Shown in pieces: positions 10,796 to 21,084 of a DNA stretch of 64,000 bases. The notes beneath the pieces were generated by a model that saw only the letters and a program-made list of their open reading frames with translations, did not search any database and was not told where the DNA came from. Origin of the DNA: Plutella xylostella (taxonomy: Eukaryota > Arthropoda > Insecta > Lepidoptera > Plutellidae); assembly GCF_932276165.1 (NCBI RefSeq), contig NC_064011.1, positions 4,543,501 through 4,607,500 on the forward strand, read 5' to 3'. Position 1 is the first letter of the stretch. Every line of letters begins with the position of its first letter. A program made the position numbers and the translations under genes.

Positions 10796-12083
10796 AAACT
10801 CTAATTCAGCTATTAGCAAAAAAAGAAACCGACTGGCTAAAAATAATAATAATGCGAAATCAATCGAAAGTAATGTAACCATGTGAATTGAAGTCAAACT
10901 TTACCTTTACTGTTTATGTACTTTAAGCTCAATGGGTTAAACATTCAGTAAGCTCTAGTACAGAGATAAATATGAGAAACTAATTGGTGTAAAAAATAAC
11001 ATACTAAAGTTATCATAGAGGCAACTTTTGAAGGGCGAAAAGATTTTTCATACAAAAGAATTCAACGCGTTGCATCTGTTATTTGAAAGTTTTGATCGAG
11101 AGTTTTTTACAAGATCTTGTACAGCAGTGAAACATATTGGTAGTTCATCATATCATTTATTTTAACTGCTTTGATACACCTGCATAAGTACTTCAAACTA
11201 TTCTACTTCCATTTAAAGCCAAACTGAGACATTTTAAAATCACGTGAAGTGAAAATTAAAATGCTAAGATTAGGTTAAAGTCGGTTATTTTAACCAATGC
11301 ATTTTAATTTTTGGAACACACACGGAAGCAATCTGCCATCTCGCGCCAAAATCCTAAAAAAATATTAGGTGTTTCCGTTGCATAACCAGTTTTTCTGCAT
11401 AAGTATCTTTTTACGCAACAGTGCCCTGTCAACTGTCATATTAACTTTTGCATTTCCTTAATTTATTAGCATTCATGTAACCTATTATACTTTTATTGCA
11501 TGATTATATTATAATAGATGAGCACAATCTTCTTTTTACATGAGTAAGATGTGGGTCAAGATTATAATTGCGTAGTTTTGTTATCCAACAAGAGGTTTGT
11601 ATGTAATGGCCCCGCATCCGGTTTTAATTTCCGGCCTGACGTCTTTTTTTTCTGCAATCTAAAATTAAAAAGGTTATTTTATCTGTTAAACCCTTATTTT
11701 TTATCAGAATAATCTTTCCTTTATAGTCAGTTAGTTTTTTTAATTTACCTAACACTAACTTAATTCATTACATAATTTTAAAAATGAAATGCATTTTTAT
11801 AGATGCTTTATGTTTTGTTTTTATTATTTTTTATAATAACATTTTTATGCCTGTATTTAAGTAAGTAGTTAACTTACAACAAGATACAATATAAAATCTT
11901 TACGCATGGCTTGAAACACACAAGCTAAATTAATTATCAAAGCCTTCTGGGAACAGCGAAACAATAAAATTGACCGATAAACTTATATCTCAGACACGTT
12001 GACAAAACAAAGGTAACAAAGACGAAGGCTGAGCTACGACCCTCTGGGTGATAGTCTGCTATATCTACACTAGAGGTCTTAGA
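10796..12083. other. Intergenic, no gene seen
   Basis: AT-rich DNA without assignable genes. No repeat family from elsewhere in the window was recognised here. Confidence 0.4.
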
Positions 12084-12370
12084 TTTACGATATACGAACG
12101 AGATGGCGTGTCAGTGCAAAAGAAATAACACTGCATTTCTCTACCACTGAGCTCTGAAATATTATTATTCATTGGTACAATGGTTGTCATTAGATAGATA
12201 TTCTTTATTTGTACACAAAAACATGGATAACCTTACAAAAAACTTAATCTAACACATATGTACAAATGGCGGTCGTATCACTTAAAGCGATTTCTTCCAG
12301 ATAACTTTTAGGTTGAACTTTAAACGGTTCAAGAGTAAACAAATGCGGACAGTTTTTTTTTACCTACAGG
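12084..12370. mobile_element. Relic of the 10161 MITE family with nested retroposon tail
   Basis: ATTTACGATATACGAACGAG plus GATGG matches the end of the MITE at 10161, and GGTACAATGGTTGTCATTAG matches its interior. The element is split at 12196-12302 by the retroposon block with GCGGTCGTATCACTTAAAGC and GATTTCTTCCAG. It resumes with GGTTGAACTTTAAACGG. Confidence 0.6.
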
Positions 12371-12579
12371 CTTTTGCATGTAAATTGTGAAACAAGTATT
12401 TTTGGGTGGATTTCAACAAGTCCTAAAAAATCTTCATTTCCGTGGACTTTTTTATCTTAAGGTTTTTTATATTAAAAAAACGCTTTTATTAAAGTTTTTG
12501 TTAATGTTAGTGTTCTTACTAAATGGGTAGCAGATAAGTTAAAAACTTAACGAGATACGGATGATTAAAAATTTCGTGC

Positions 12580-12684
12580 CACGGCGATGAAACATGCGTT
12601 CACGGCAATGAAACAAGCGTCCACGGCAATGAAACAAAGGCCCACGGCAATGAAACAAACTTCCACGGCAATGAAAGAACTGTA
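12580..12684 (+). repeat. Phased 21-bp array of CACGGCAATGAA
   Basis: Five tandem units start with CACGG at 12580, 12601, 12622, 12643 and 12664, a strict 21-base period. The first 14-15 bases of each unit (CACGGCAATGAAACA) are nearly invariant, while the last 6 or 7 vary freely. A sixth degenerate unit follows. The same motif with the same period returns at 15091-15174. I know of no element with this signature. Conservation of only part of each unit suggests a binding site rather than plain slippage. Confidence 0.9.
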
Positions 12685-12862
12685 TACAATGGAAATGAAA
12701 GAATCAATCCACTGCAATTTTTAAAAAATACTGTGAGGGAAACGCAAACTTAGACAGGCATGTATGGCAGAAATATTTGGATAGATATTGGAACGAAAGA
12801 AAGAACGACAGTATGTATAAAAAAATAAGAATATAGTGTGGAATTCTCTAAGTAGCATTGTG

Positions 12863-13405
12863 GGGTCCGTATTGCGACGTATAAAACAAAATGTTTCATT
12901 TCACACTAATAACGTTCACAACATATAATAAACCTTACCTATAACATCTATATTTTTATAAGGTATAATACCCAATATGTATACTGTTCATTTTATGTAA
13001 AATTCATAAAATATACTATAATATGACATATATTCTCTGTGCTGAATTACACAACACCGGCAAAACACCTAGCACCAAAATATAAACATAGGCGTGTGTG
13101 GTTAGGTGCACATGTTGGTCAGCTAAGCGTCTCCCTACATAGCGCCAATAATAATAACGCAGTCAAAACTCCTTGCACCAAAACCTAAACATAGAGCGTC
13201 TCCCCATGTAGCCCTTCTTCGCTTTTGCTGAACATGTGCACTTAACCGCTCCTCCTCGCTTTTCTCGTCATCGCACCTATCTTTAGGTTGTGGTGCTAGA
13301 GGTTTTGATGGTGTTGTGTAATTTAACACACATTATGTGATATGATAGAATATTTTATGAACTTTATGCTAAATCATAGTATATTTTAATTGGTATAATA
13401 ATATG
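12863..13405. mobile_element. Truncated relative of the 36431 TIR element
   Basis: Starts GGGTCCGTATTGCGACGTAT, matching the left end of the element at 36431 (GGGTGCGTATTACGACGTAT). The following ATAACGTTCACAACATATAA and the block with GGTGCACATGTT and AGCGTCTCCC also match. The right inverted end is missing; the copy stops where a retroelement fragment begins at 13408. Further blocks of the family lie at 14030-14200. Confidence 0.7.
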
Positions 13406-13407
13406 AA

Positions 13408-13692
13408 ATGTACATGTTGTCATCATCAGCCTATAATCATCCAATGCTGGACATAGGCCTCTCCCAAGGAGCGCCACAACACTCGGTCCTCGGTCTTCCG
13501 AATCCAGCCACTACCGGCTACCTGCCTATACTTGCATATTTTGACAGCTATGTTGGTAACCTTAGTCCTCTGACGTATAACTTCTTTTCTGATACCATCC
13601 ATTAGAGAAACCCCAAGCATAGCTCTCTCCATAGCACGCTGAGTGACATCATCAGTGTCCAGGTCTCTGCACCGGGTTCCCCTCATCTCGCC
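13408..13692 (-). mobile_element. RTE-type LINE 3' fragment
   Basis: On the minus strand an 86-codon frame ends in TEDRVLWRSLGEAYVQHW, the C-terminal signature of RTE-clade reverse transcriptases in moths. It is followed by the usual 3' end (AGGCCTATGTCCAGCATTGG, then GGCTGATGATGACA). Only the last part of the polymerase ORF remains, so it is a 5'-truncated dead copy. Confidence 0.88.
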
Positions 13693-14435
13693 TAATCTTT
13701 ATTATCCTAAACTCATTTCGCATAACTCGTAAGGTCTAAACTTTTTTGGTAGAATCATCACTTTGCCAAGACTTATGTGGCATAAGACTCATTTCGTCTA
13801 AAACTCTTTTGCCACAAACTTGAAACATCTACGTCTCGTTTGCTCAAATTGTTCGTATTGGTATAATCTTGTTTCTCCTAATATTATCTTAATAAATATT
13901 ATATTCAGTAAGTTTTAAATGTACAAATTGTGGTATTTTTCTCCTACATCCCGAAAATCACGATATTGAATGATCAAAATATCGAAAGTGAATGACCATT
14001 ATAATTATTACAATCGCCATTAAACCCCATGGGATCGAAACCTAAAGGTAGGTGCGACGACGAGCAAAGTGAGGAGGAGCATGTTAGGTGCACATGTTCG
14101 TCGAAAGCAAAGCGGAGTGCAGCGAAGCGTTACCCACATAGCGGAAAATTAAATACCTAATGCAAGGCACCAGTTTGCGCTATATAGGGAGACGCTTCGT
14201 CAAAGTTAAAGCCAAATGAATATTAGTAGTTTTTATAAGCTATGCCATAGTATTGTTAGGCTATTTGAGATTTGACCATACCGTTATTAGGCTAAATAAG
14301 ATTATGAGAAATAACATTTTACTAAACGAGATTTATGCCATACAATTTTCGGCGAAAAGAGACTTTGACCAAACGTTACTATGCAATACGAGATTAGGCA
14401 AATAAATCTTAGGCCAAAAAAGGTAGAACCGACTT
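13693..14435. mobile_element. Element built of many short degenerate repeats
   Basis: Both sides carry many diverged copies of motifs like CTCATTTCGCATAA and CTTTTGCC in opposite orientation: 13692-13870 on one side, 14225-14435 reversed on the other. In the centre sits a block (14030-14200) shared with the TIR element at 36431, plus a block (13855-13990) shared with 47040-47150. It looks like a non-autonomous DNA transposon with long, repetitive inverted ends. Boundaries are approximate. Confidence 0.5.
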
Positions 14436-14526
14436 TTGTCTTGCCCAAGTTCATACGGAGGCCTATACGTTGCAAGCAGCATTAAGGCCACTTAGCATCC
14501 AGATGAGTTCCTGCAGAGATGTATGT

Positions 14527-14885
14527 TCTATTATATTCTATTCTACTATCTGTGGGAGGTGTAAGTACCTGCACCAGGCTCTCTCGAATGGGACCTTTGT
14601 GCAATGTGCATATCCCCAAGGTCTAAGCTGCTGCCTTTCTAAGCTTGGACCATTTCCCACCACGCTGGTCCACAGTGAGTTGGTGGGTTCACATATTATC
14701 TAGATGTGCTAAATCTATAGGTAGATATGCAGGGTTCTTCACGATGTTTTCCTTCACCGTAGAGCGATGGTATACATTGTATTTAAATTCAAAGGAACAC
14801 ATTGGTACATGTCAGCGCCGGAATTAGCACCCGCATTATTGGAGTGGGAAGCGGGCGCTTACCCGACTGAGCTACCACCGGTCTT
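14527..14885 (-). repeat. tRNA-headed SINE, family B
   Basis: On the minus strand: a tRNA-like head (GGTGGTAGCTCAGTCGGGTA), a decayed B box, then GTACAATGTATACCATCGCT-type body, the CATCGTGA-AAC block, GGACCAGCGTGGTGGGAAAT and a (TAGAA)n tail. It matches the complete copy at 31973-32310 throughout. It is diverged, with small indels. Confidence 0.9.
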
Positions 14886-15090
14886 ATTTATACATAACGT
14901 TCATTATAATTATGTTTTGATTGTTATTATTAATGTAATATTATATATTTCGTTTTTATACATCGCGATACGCACCCGTTTTAACGCACTGCAAAAAGAG
15001 GTAATTTGACTAGTTCTGTAGGTAATGTCAGTGATCGGTATTACCTGTATTACAGGTAAAAGATATGTTAATTTGCCTAATCATACATAC

Positions 15091-15280
15091 CACGGCGATG
15101 AAAACATAAGTCACGGAAATGAATAACCTGGCCACGGAAATGAATAACATAACCACGGCAATGAATACAAATTATTTTACAAGACATGGCAATGAAATAT
15201 TTTTCATTGCCGTGGCTTTTTTTTCATTGCCATAGCAAATATTGGCCACGGAAGCCACGGAAATGAAAGCATGGCGATGA
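15091..15280 (+). repeat. Second phased CACGGCAATGAA array with hairpin
   Basis: CACGG starts at 15091, 15112, 15133 and 15154, again exactly 21 bases apart. At 15185-15215 a copy faces an inverted copy (ATGGCAATGAAA and TTTCATTGCCGTGG), forming a hairpin. More copies follow at 15247, 15256 and 15270, and isolated ones at 15426, 15615 and 15811. The motif is therefore scattered over 3.2 kb but phased in two blocks. Confidence 0.88.
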
Positions 15281-16906
15281 AAATCAAGGCATTAAATATA
15301 AATAACTAAAAAAGTATTAACTATTCGAAGAAATAAACACTTTATAAGGTAAATATTTTCAAAAAGCTTTCTTTTGAATGCTTACTCTAGAAGACAAACT
15401 TAATTTTATAGAAGTTATATCTATCCACGGCAATGAAAGAAAAAATGTCCAGTCCCCAAAATTTTTACTGATTTTCACTATAGCGCAAAAACGCGGGCAC
15501 CGATGTACCTCCTTCCACGTCGAGCAGTTAGGCGACACTTGTAAGAAACGATTAGCGCACTGAGGGGGGCACCCAAGTTCATAGGTAAAACAATAGCCTT
15601 GATCATGTTTAGGACACGGCAATGAACAGAAGTTCTGGGACACATGAATTTTCACTTACCGTTCGTTATATTCTTTATATATTTCAATAAATGTATTCCG
15701 TGACAATACTTTAACTATTAATGTATCAAATGAAACTAAGTTTAACTATCAATACTCAATATTTTTTCATCAATGAAGAATAATACAAAACGTGGTAACG
15801 TGGGGACAGACACGGCAATGAAAGATTTGGGGGTTTAATATATTTTTTTAAAATATCCATTAATCCAATTAATAAAATATTTAGTGCTACACATAGATAA
15901 CTATTTCACTTAACCGGAAAAAAATATTAGAAAATTATAACTTGGTTTTTTAGTACCGATTTCATTGATGCCACGCAATTTTTGGCCGCGGGAAATTCAC
16001 CCTTTTAGGACATTGGCAGTGAGGCATTATTATTAAATAGCAGACTTAAGAGTAAAAGTTTTAAATTAAATCTTGTGATCGCGCAAACCATGCGTTATGT
16101 TGAACAATAGCGATCATCGTAATCGAATAGTTCACACGATCAGTCTCGATTCAACTTTCTTTGGCGCGTTTTTTCACCGCGCATAGACAATAATGGCGAC
16201 ATAGGGCAATGACATAAGGTCGTGACCTTGTTGGATGGGTGGCATGCGACCTTTTTTCAGGTTCGCGAGGCAAGTCAGTATACGTAGCAATTAACCTCAA
16301 AAGAATCCTTATTTGTACAGAAGAGTTGACCCGCTTTTACTTAAATTAATGATGGTGTTAAAAAGTTCACAAGATTCTTAAAACATTAAGCGATCACCTT
16401 TACATATTGTATATGTATATTATATTACCTGTATGTATTTTAGGTCACTTCTTTCTTAAATATAGGTTCCATTTAATATTTTGATACAAAGTAAGGGCTT
16501 AAAGCAGTGGAATGCATAAGTAAAACTAGTATTCTATGAAGCTCTACCTTGCTTAAAAGACCTAGATAACTAGGTTTTGATGTAATAAACCGAGGTACAA
16601 GCGAATCATAACTAACTGGATTACCTAGGTGAGGACATACCTAGGCAGCCTAGGCAGATACTTTAGTCTAGCCCTTTACAAAACAAGGAGGTACAGTCAA
16701 AGACATGTCAAACGTTGAACAGGAAATGCTGGGTGTTTTAATTTATGTTTGACGTGTTATGCACAATACCTATTGTCTGTTTATAATGTGTTTGGACAGT
16801 ACCTACCAAACAAGGTTATAATATAAGTGTACTTAACCTTTTTCCATTCATTGGTCTCTCTGTTTGTTACTTCTTGTGTTTTACTCGTAGTTTACTTGAA
16901 AACATC
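15281..16906. other. Intergenic with isolated array motifs
   Basis: Single CACGGCAATGAA motifs at 15426, 15615 and 15811. A 98-codon cysteine-rich frame at 15359-15655 (minus) overlaps them and is doubtful. A locally GC-richer patch at 16080-16270 has no assignable function. Confidence 0.4.
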
Positions 16907-17062
16907 TGACAGTCGGGTTGACCACTTACCCGACAACTCTCTCAGCACAAGCTTGCTTGTGTTGGGGTCCACCAACCCGCACTAGGCCCGCGTGTTGGAC
17001 TAGGCCTAATTCATTGGAAGGAGTTCGTGCCCCAGTAGTGGGGACGTGATGGGTTATGATGA
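16907..17062. repeat. Dispersed repeat family C, inverse copy
   Basis: Reverse-complement match to 1330-1500, with CACTTACCCGACAACTCTCT, TTGTGTTGGGGTCCACCAAC and GTGCCCCAGTAGTGGGGACG, ending in GATGATGAG. Confidence 0.8.
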
Positions 17063-17309
17063 TGAGTGTCAAGATACTGATAATTCCATCACAGTACCCA
17101 AGGCAAGTGATGAAAGAAGGCGTCGTTTAAACGCCTACTGGTTATGTTTAATTATAAAGCAATTGTCGGGAATTTATAGAGGTAGTGTAAATATTGACGT
17201 TAAAACCCACATTTTCAACAAGTTACGAATACTTCAAACTCTGTGATAAATAATGTTGTGTATTTGTGTTTGCCTTAGGTCGGTTGTCGTTTATCTATTT
17301 AATATGTAT
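17063..17309. other. Spacer, nothing assigned
   Basis: Short AT-rich stretch between two retroposons with no coding or repeat signal. Confidence 0.35.
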
Positions 17310-17425
17310 ATATCTATGTATTTGTGTAGATATATCAGCCGTCCGCAATCCATATCACAGGCTCTGCCTAGTTTGGGGTCGGATGTTCGTGACATGTGTG
17401 TGAGATGTCCCCACATATTTATTTA
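17310..17425 (+). repeat. SINE family A, 3' fragment
   Basis: Matches the 3' half of the complete copies: GTATTTGTGTAGATATATCA, GGCTCTGCCTAGTTTGGGGT and GTGAGATGTCCCCACATATT. The tRNA-like head is absent. Confidence 0.85.
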
Positions 17426-18080
17426 TTATAATTATAACATCCATTGTATTGTAAATTGTAACTGTAATTATCTGCAACCGGATTGTACACGGATATAGAT
17501 TTTAGGTCAAAGTAATAAAAATTATTACGTTCTGCAAATTGCAAACATGGTTTACTTAATTAAACTATTACGTCAAGAGTATTGGCGGTATTAACTGCCA
17601 TAATAACCTAGCTAACCTAACCATCGTCAAAAAATCCAGTCATTCAAGACTAAAAGTCGTATAACTTTTAAACTGCTGACCCAATTTTCAAGAAACATGG
17701 CTAAGAACACTTGGGGGAAAAAAACGAAAATTGGCTTATCCGTTTAAGAGCGATACACAGAGACGTTAAACTTATAATACCCCTCGTTTTTCGTTGTGTT
17801 TTAAAAACAGGGTTCCCACAGGTTGCCCTAATAATTATATTTTTGGTGTTGGCACTTGATTCTGTTGAAAAGTTTATTTATTTATTTATTTTATTTTAGG
17901 AAAACTTACAGCACAATTTGAAAGTATAACATAAGAATGAGCAGTAAAAGGCCTTTTACAAGTTTCCACTGATAAAGTTGTCGTTGTTGCACTTTAACAC
18001 ACAACGATATTTGACGAACAACATACGAACTAGAAGGAGTTTCAGTGTAAAAGAAACGTCTCGACAAATAACAATCAATT
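17426..18080. other. Spacer, with MITE-family traces
   Basis: No gene. 17985-18070 resembles an end of the 10161 MITE family (ACATACGAACTAGAAGG, GAAACGTCTCGACAAATAAC). Confidence 0.4.
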
Positions 18081-18345
18081 TGACGACCGAATGGCGTAGT
18101 GGTTAGTGACCTGACTACTGAGCCGATGGTCCCGGGTTCGATTCCCGGCTGGGGCAGATATTTGTTTAAAGACAGATGTTTGTACTCGGGTCTTGGGTGT
18201 TGATATTTATATTTAGTATCTATCTATCTATGTATTTGTGTAGATATATCAGCTGTCCGACACCCATAACACAGGTTCTGCCTAGCTTGGGGTCGGATGG
18301 CCGTGTGTGAGATGTCCCCACATATTTATTATTAATTATTATTTA
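18081..18345 (+). repeat. SINE family A, full-length copy
   Basis: tRNA-derived head with A box (ATGGCGTAGTGGTTAGTGAC) and B box (GGGTTCGATTCCCGG). It continues through GGGGCAGATATTTGTTTAAA and GTACTCGGGTCTTGGGTGTT to GGTTCTGCCTAGCTTGGGGT and GATGTCCCCACATATTTATT. RNA polymerase III would start at the head. No protein is encoded. It is nearly identical to 19975-20232. Confidence 0.93.
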
Positions 18346-19974
18346 TTAACACTTCACTTCTACCCCTGCGTTCTTATTTGAAATAAGTTCGGAAGATTAA
18401 CAACTTTGTTAATTTTTACAATGGTTGTCAGAATAGAATAGAATAGAATAGAATGGTTGTCATTAGCTTGGACTGATAACGGTTTGACAGTAAACAAAAT
18501 TCCGGACAGTTTTTTGCTTTATTTTTGTATGTGACAGACCATCTTATTCATCTTGTTCTTATATTGTTCTTCTTCTTCTTATCATGTCGACGACAAGCCA
18601 ACAAAGTCGCTAAATAATACATGCCCAGAACTGGGCCACTGATACTGCAGCGTATATTGTTAATCGAAGCTAACACATGTAGCAGACTAATGTATAAAAA
18701 ATAAAAATACCTATTTAACCTGTTGGAGTAGCCGCATGGACTCTAAATTCTTCTAAATCTCAGTTCAACAGACTCCAGGCAGACCTAGGTCCCTTAAACG
18801 AATCTAGATATTCCTAGACTGTCACAAAAAGCACACCTTATATCCGTTTTCCGAACATTACTCCAGCAGTACTTCCGACGACAAATCTTTTATAAGCATG
18901 CAGTTCTAATACCGCCTCTAAGTCTTCAGTTATAAGGATGGTGAAGTTGTGTACAGTCGAGTAGAGCACGGATAGTGAAAGTGGATTCATGGTCATTGCG
19001 CCAAACGGGATAGGAGCGGTACAGTCGCGCACGTAAGTGACTATCATTGGTAGAATTATTTTTATGTATGTCGTGGCTGACCCGAAAGTAGGTTAATAAA
19101 AAATAAATTAAGTAGGTTAAGTAGGTGCTGTGCAATATCGAAAATAAATTAATTATAATTTTTTTTTATATAGGTCCCAGAATTTATTTAAATTAGAGGA
19201 AATTCTACAATATATTATTATGAGATAGTAACTTAAGCCTAATAATAATTATAAAATTAAAATAAAAAGAAAATGCTTGCCAGATTGCTACCGCTGTCGG
19301 GTAGGGTACCCAAGGCGCTAGTCGTAATTAATTATTATTATTATGATAAACTGATCTAATTCATCTGATTCAATCAAGACCGTGACATAATTGCTATGTT
19401 TAAACCCTGTACTCGTTATTCTATGGTTTAAACTAATGAATGACAGATCGAAGCCTTTAAAATTATGCTTGCTTACGACCTAACATAACCTCACTAACTT
19501 AAAAACAACAAACACTTGAACTAATGTACTCCCTTGCGGGGTAGGCAGAGGTGCATTGCCTCACTTACTTAATAACAATATGATATTATTTTCATATTTT
19601 CTACTCGAGGTTATGAAATAGCAAAGTACTTCTACCGTAAGTCAGATCTAATATCGATATACCAAACAGCTCACCCACTTATTAAATCGATTATTTATAA
19701 GATTACATAACGCACAACCTAATGGTCTTAAAAAATCTAGACCACATGCAAATCTCGCGAATCTAATCTAGAACGCGGTAATGTCGGATTGGAAATTAAA
19801 ATTCAATGCATCAATCACTTTTGACAGCGACTGTACATCCATCAAGATGTGGGAATGAACTTGAGTAGAAAAAATGGCTTTACATCAACGTAATGTAGCA
19901 TTTAAATTACAGCATCATTGATCTTTCATAAATGAATCGGTAAATATGGGTGTCATAAGTCAACTCATAAGTTT
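18346..19974. other. Intergenic with repeat scraps
   Basis: Holds an (AGAAT)n microsatellite (18432-18456), the other end of a 10161-family MITE (18460-18690) and a short SINE tail (19510-19563, ACTAATGTACTCCCTTGCGG, shared with 6430-6470). A minus-strand frame at 18838-19075 is noted in the findings. No confident gene. Confidence 0.45.
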
Positions 19975-20232
19975 GACGACCGAATGGCTTAGTGGTTAGT
20001 GACCCTGACTACTGAGCCGAAGGACCCGGGTTCGATTCCCGGCTGGGGCAGATATTTGTTTAAAGACAGATATTTGTACTCGGGTCTTGGGTGTTGATAT
20101 TTATATTTAGTATTTATCTATCTATGTATTTGTGTAGATATATCAGCTGTCCGACACCCATAACACAGGTTCTGCCTAGCTTGGGGTCGGATGGCCGTGT
20201 GTGAGATGTCCCCACATATTTTTTTTTTTTAT
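19975..20232 (+). repeat. SINE family A, full-length copy
   Basis: Same structure as 18081-18345, with intact A and B boxes and ending in a T-rich tail. The low divergence between the two copies points to fairly recent activity. Confidence 0.93.
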
Positions 20233-21077
20233 TTTTCATATTGGTTCCTAGGTAAACATGACATGTTGTGTATGTACTTAACTACTTAGCTCCAAATCTA
20301 GTGGACTGATTCTAATTCGCCGTTCTTATCGTCTTATCTGTTTTTTTTTAATCTAATCTACACATAAGTAACCTCTTATCCTATGTTATAAGCGATAAGG
20401 CCGCCTATTTCTATTGTTTTTTTCTGTTTTCCTGTAATTTAAGGATTTTAATTGCAACAAAATTAAATAATATGACTGACTAGTGACTACATTAGAAACA
20501 CTACACCACCCTGCCTATTCTGAAGATCACTATCACACTGCAAACTAGCTAGGCATTTGCTGCCTAGATAGTATAATAATAATATACTAGCTAGATGTTA
20601 GCAATAAAATGCAAATCTTCAACGATGCTCTATCTAAAAACACGGAAAAGAAACTTTACTCAGACCTCAGGAAAATATGAAGGTGTTGATAGGCATTTAT
20701 ATTTTCATTAAGTTAGAAATATACTGTTAGGAAATAATATTCATCTCATTGCTAGGTACATAGTACTGGCCTGTTTTAAAATCAGATCTAATATATTTTA
20801 TAACAATTAGGAGTAGGTACCTACTAAGTATATTTAAGCCGACGGAAACGGCCTAAAGTTAGCTATCCTAAATTGCAGTAACTACACTAACACAGCTACC
20901 CAACATACAAAACCTTATGTTTTTATATATTTATATGTTTGCTCGCTCGCTCTACCCATAAAGTAAATCGGTTAAATTTGTAAAGTTATTATTTATAAAA
21001 ATAACATTAAAAACTTCCTGATATTACTGTATTGTGTATATTCAAATAATTAACATACCTTCTGTCTCCATTTTCAG
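20233..21077. other. Upstream region of the resilin-like gene
   Basis: AT-rich. Contains a scrap of the GCGATAAGGCCGCC retroposon block (inverse, about 20390). A 5' UTR exon and the promoter of the cuticle gene must lie here or further upstream, because CTGTCTCCATTTTCAG ending at 21077 is a strong 3' splice site. I could not locate the first exon. Confidence 0.4.
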
Positions 21078-21084
21078 AAGAAAA

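Noticed and set aside
12580..12684. Phased array considered as a CRISPR array
   Set aside because: Eukaryotic context, conserved part only 12-15 bases, spacers of 6-7 bases; no similarity to CRISPR repeats.
12580..12700. Array as a coding repeat (HGNETxx or TAMKQxx)
   Set aside because: Neither frame extends meaningfully outside the array and the linkers vary without codon bias.
15359..15655. 98-codon cysteine-rich minus-strand frame
   Set aside because: Its Ser-Leu-Pro-Cys/Trp segments come from the CACGGCAATGAA motif read backwards; no signal peptide or family pattern.
18081..18160. tRNA gene calls on SINE heads (18081, 19975, 6600, 31980)
   Set aside because: A and B boxes are present but acceptor and anticodon stems do not pair, and each is joined to a repeated body.
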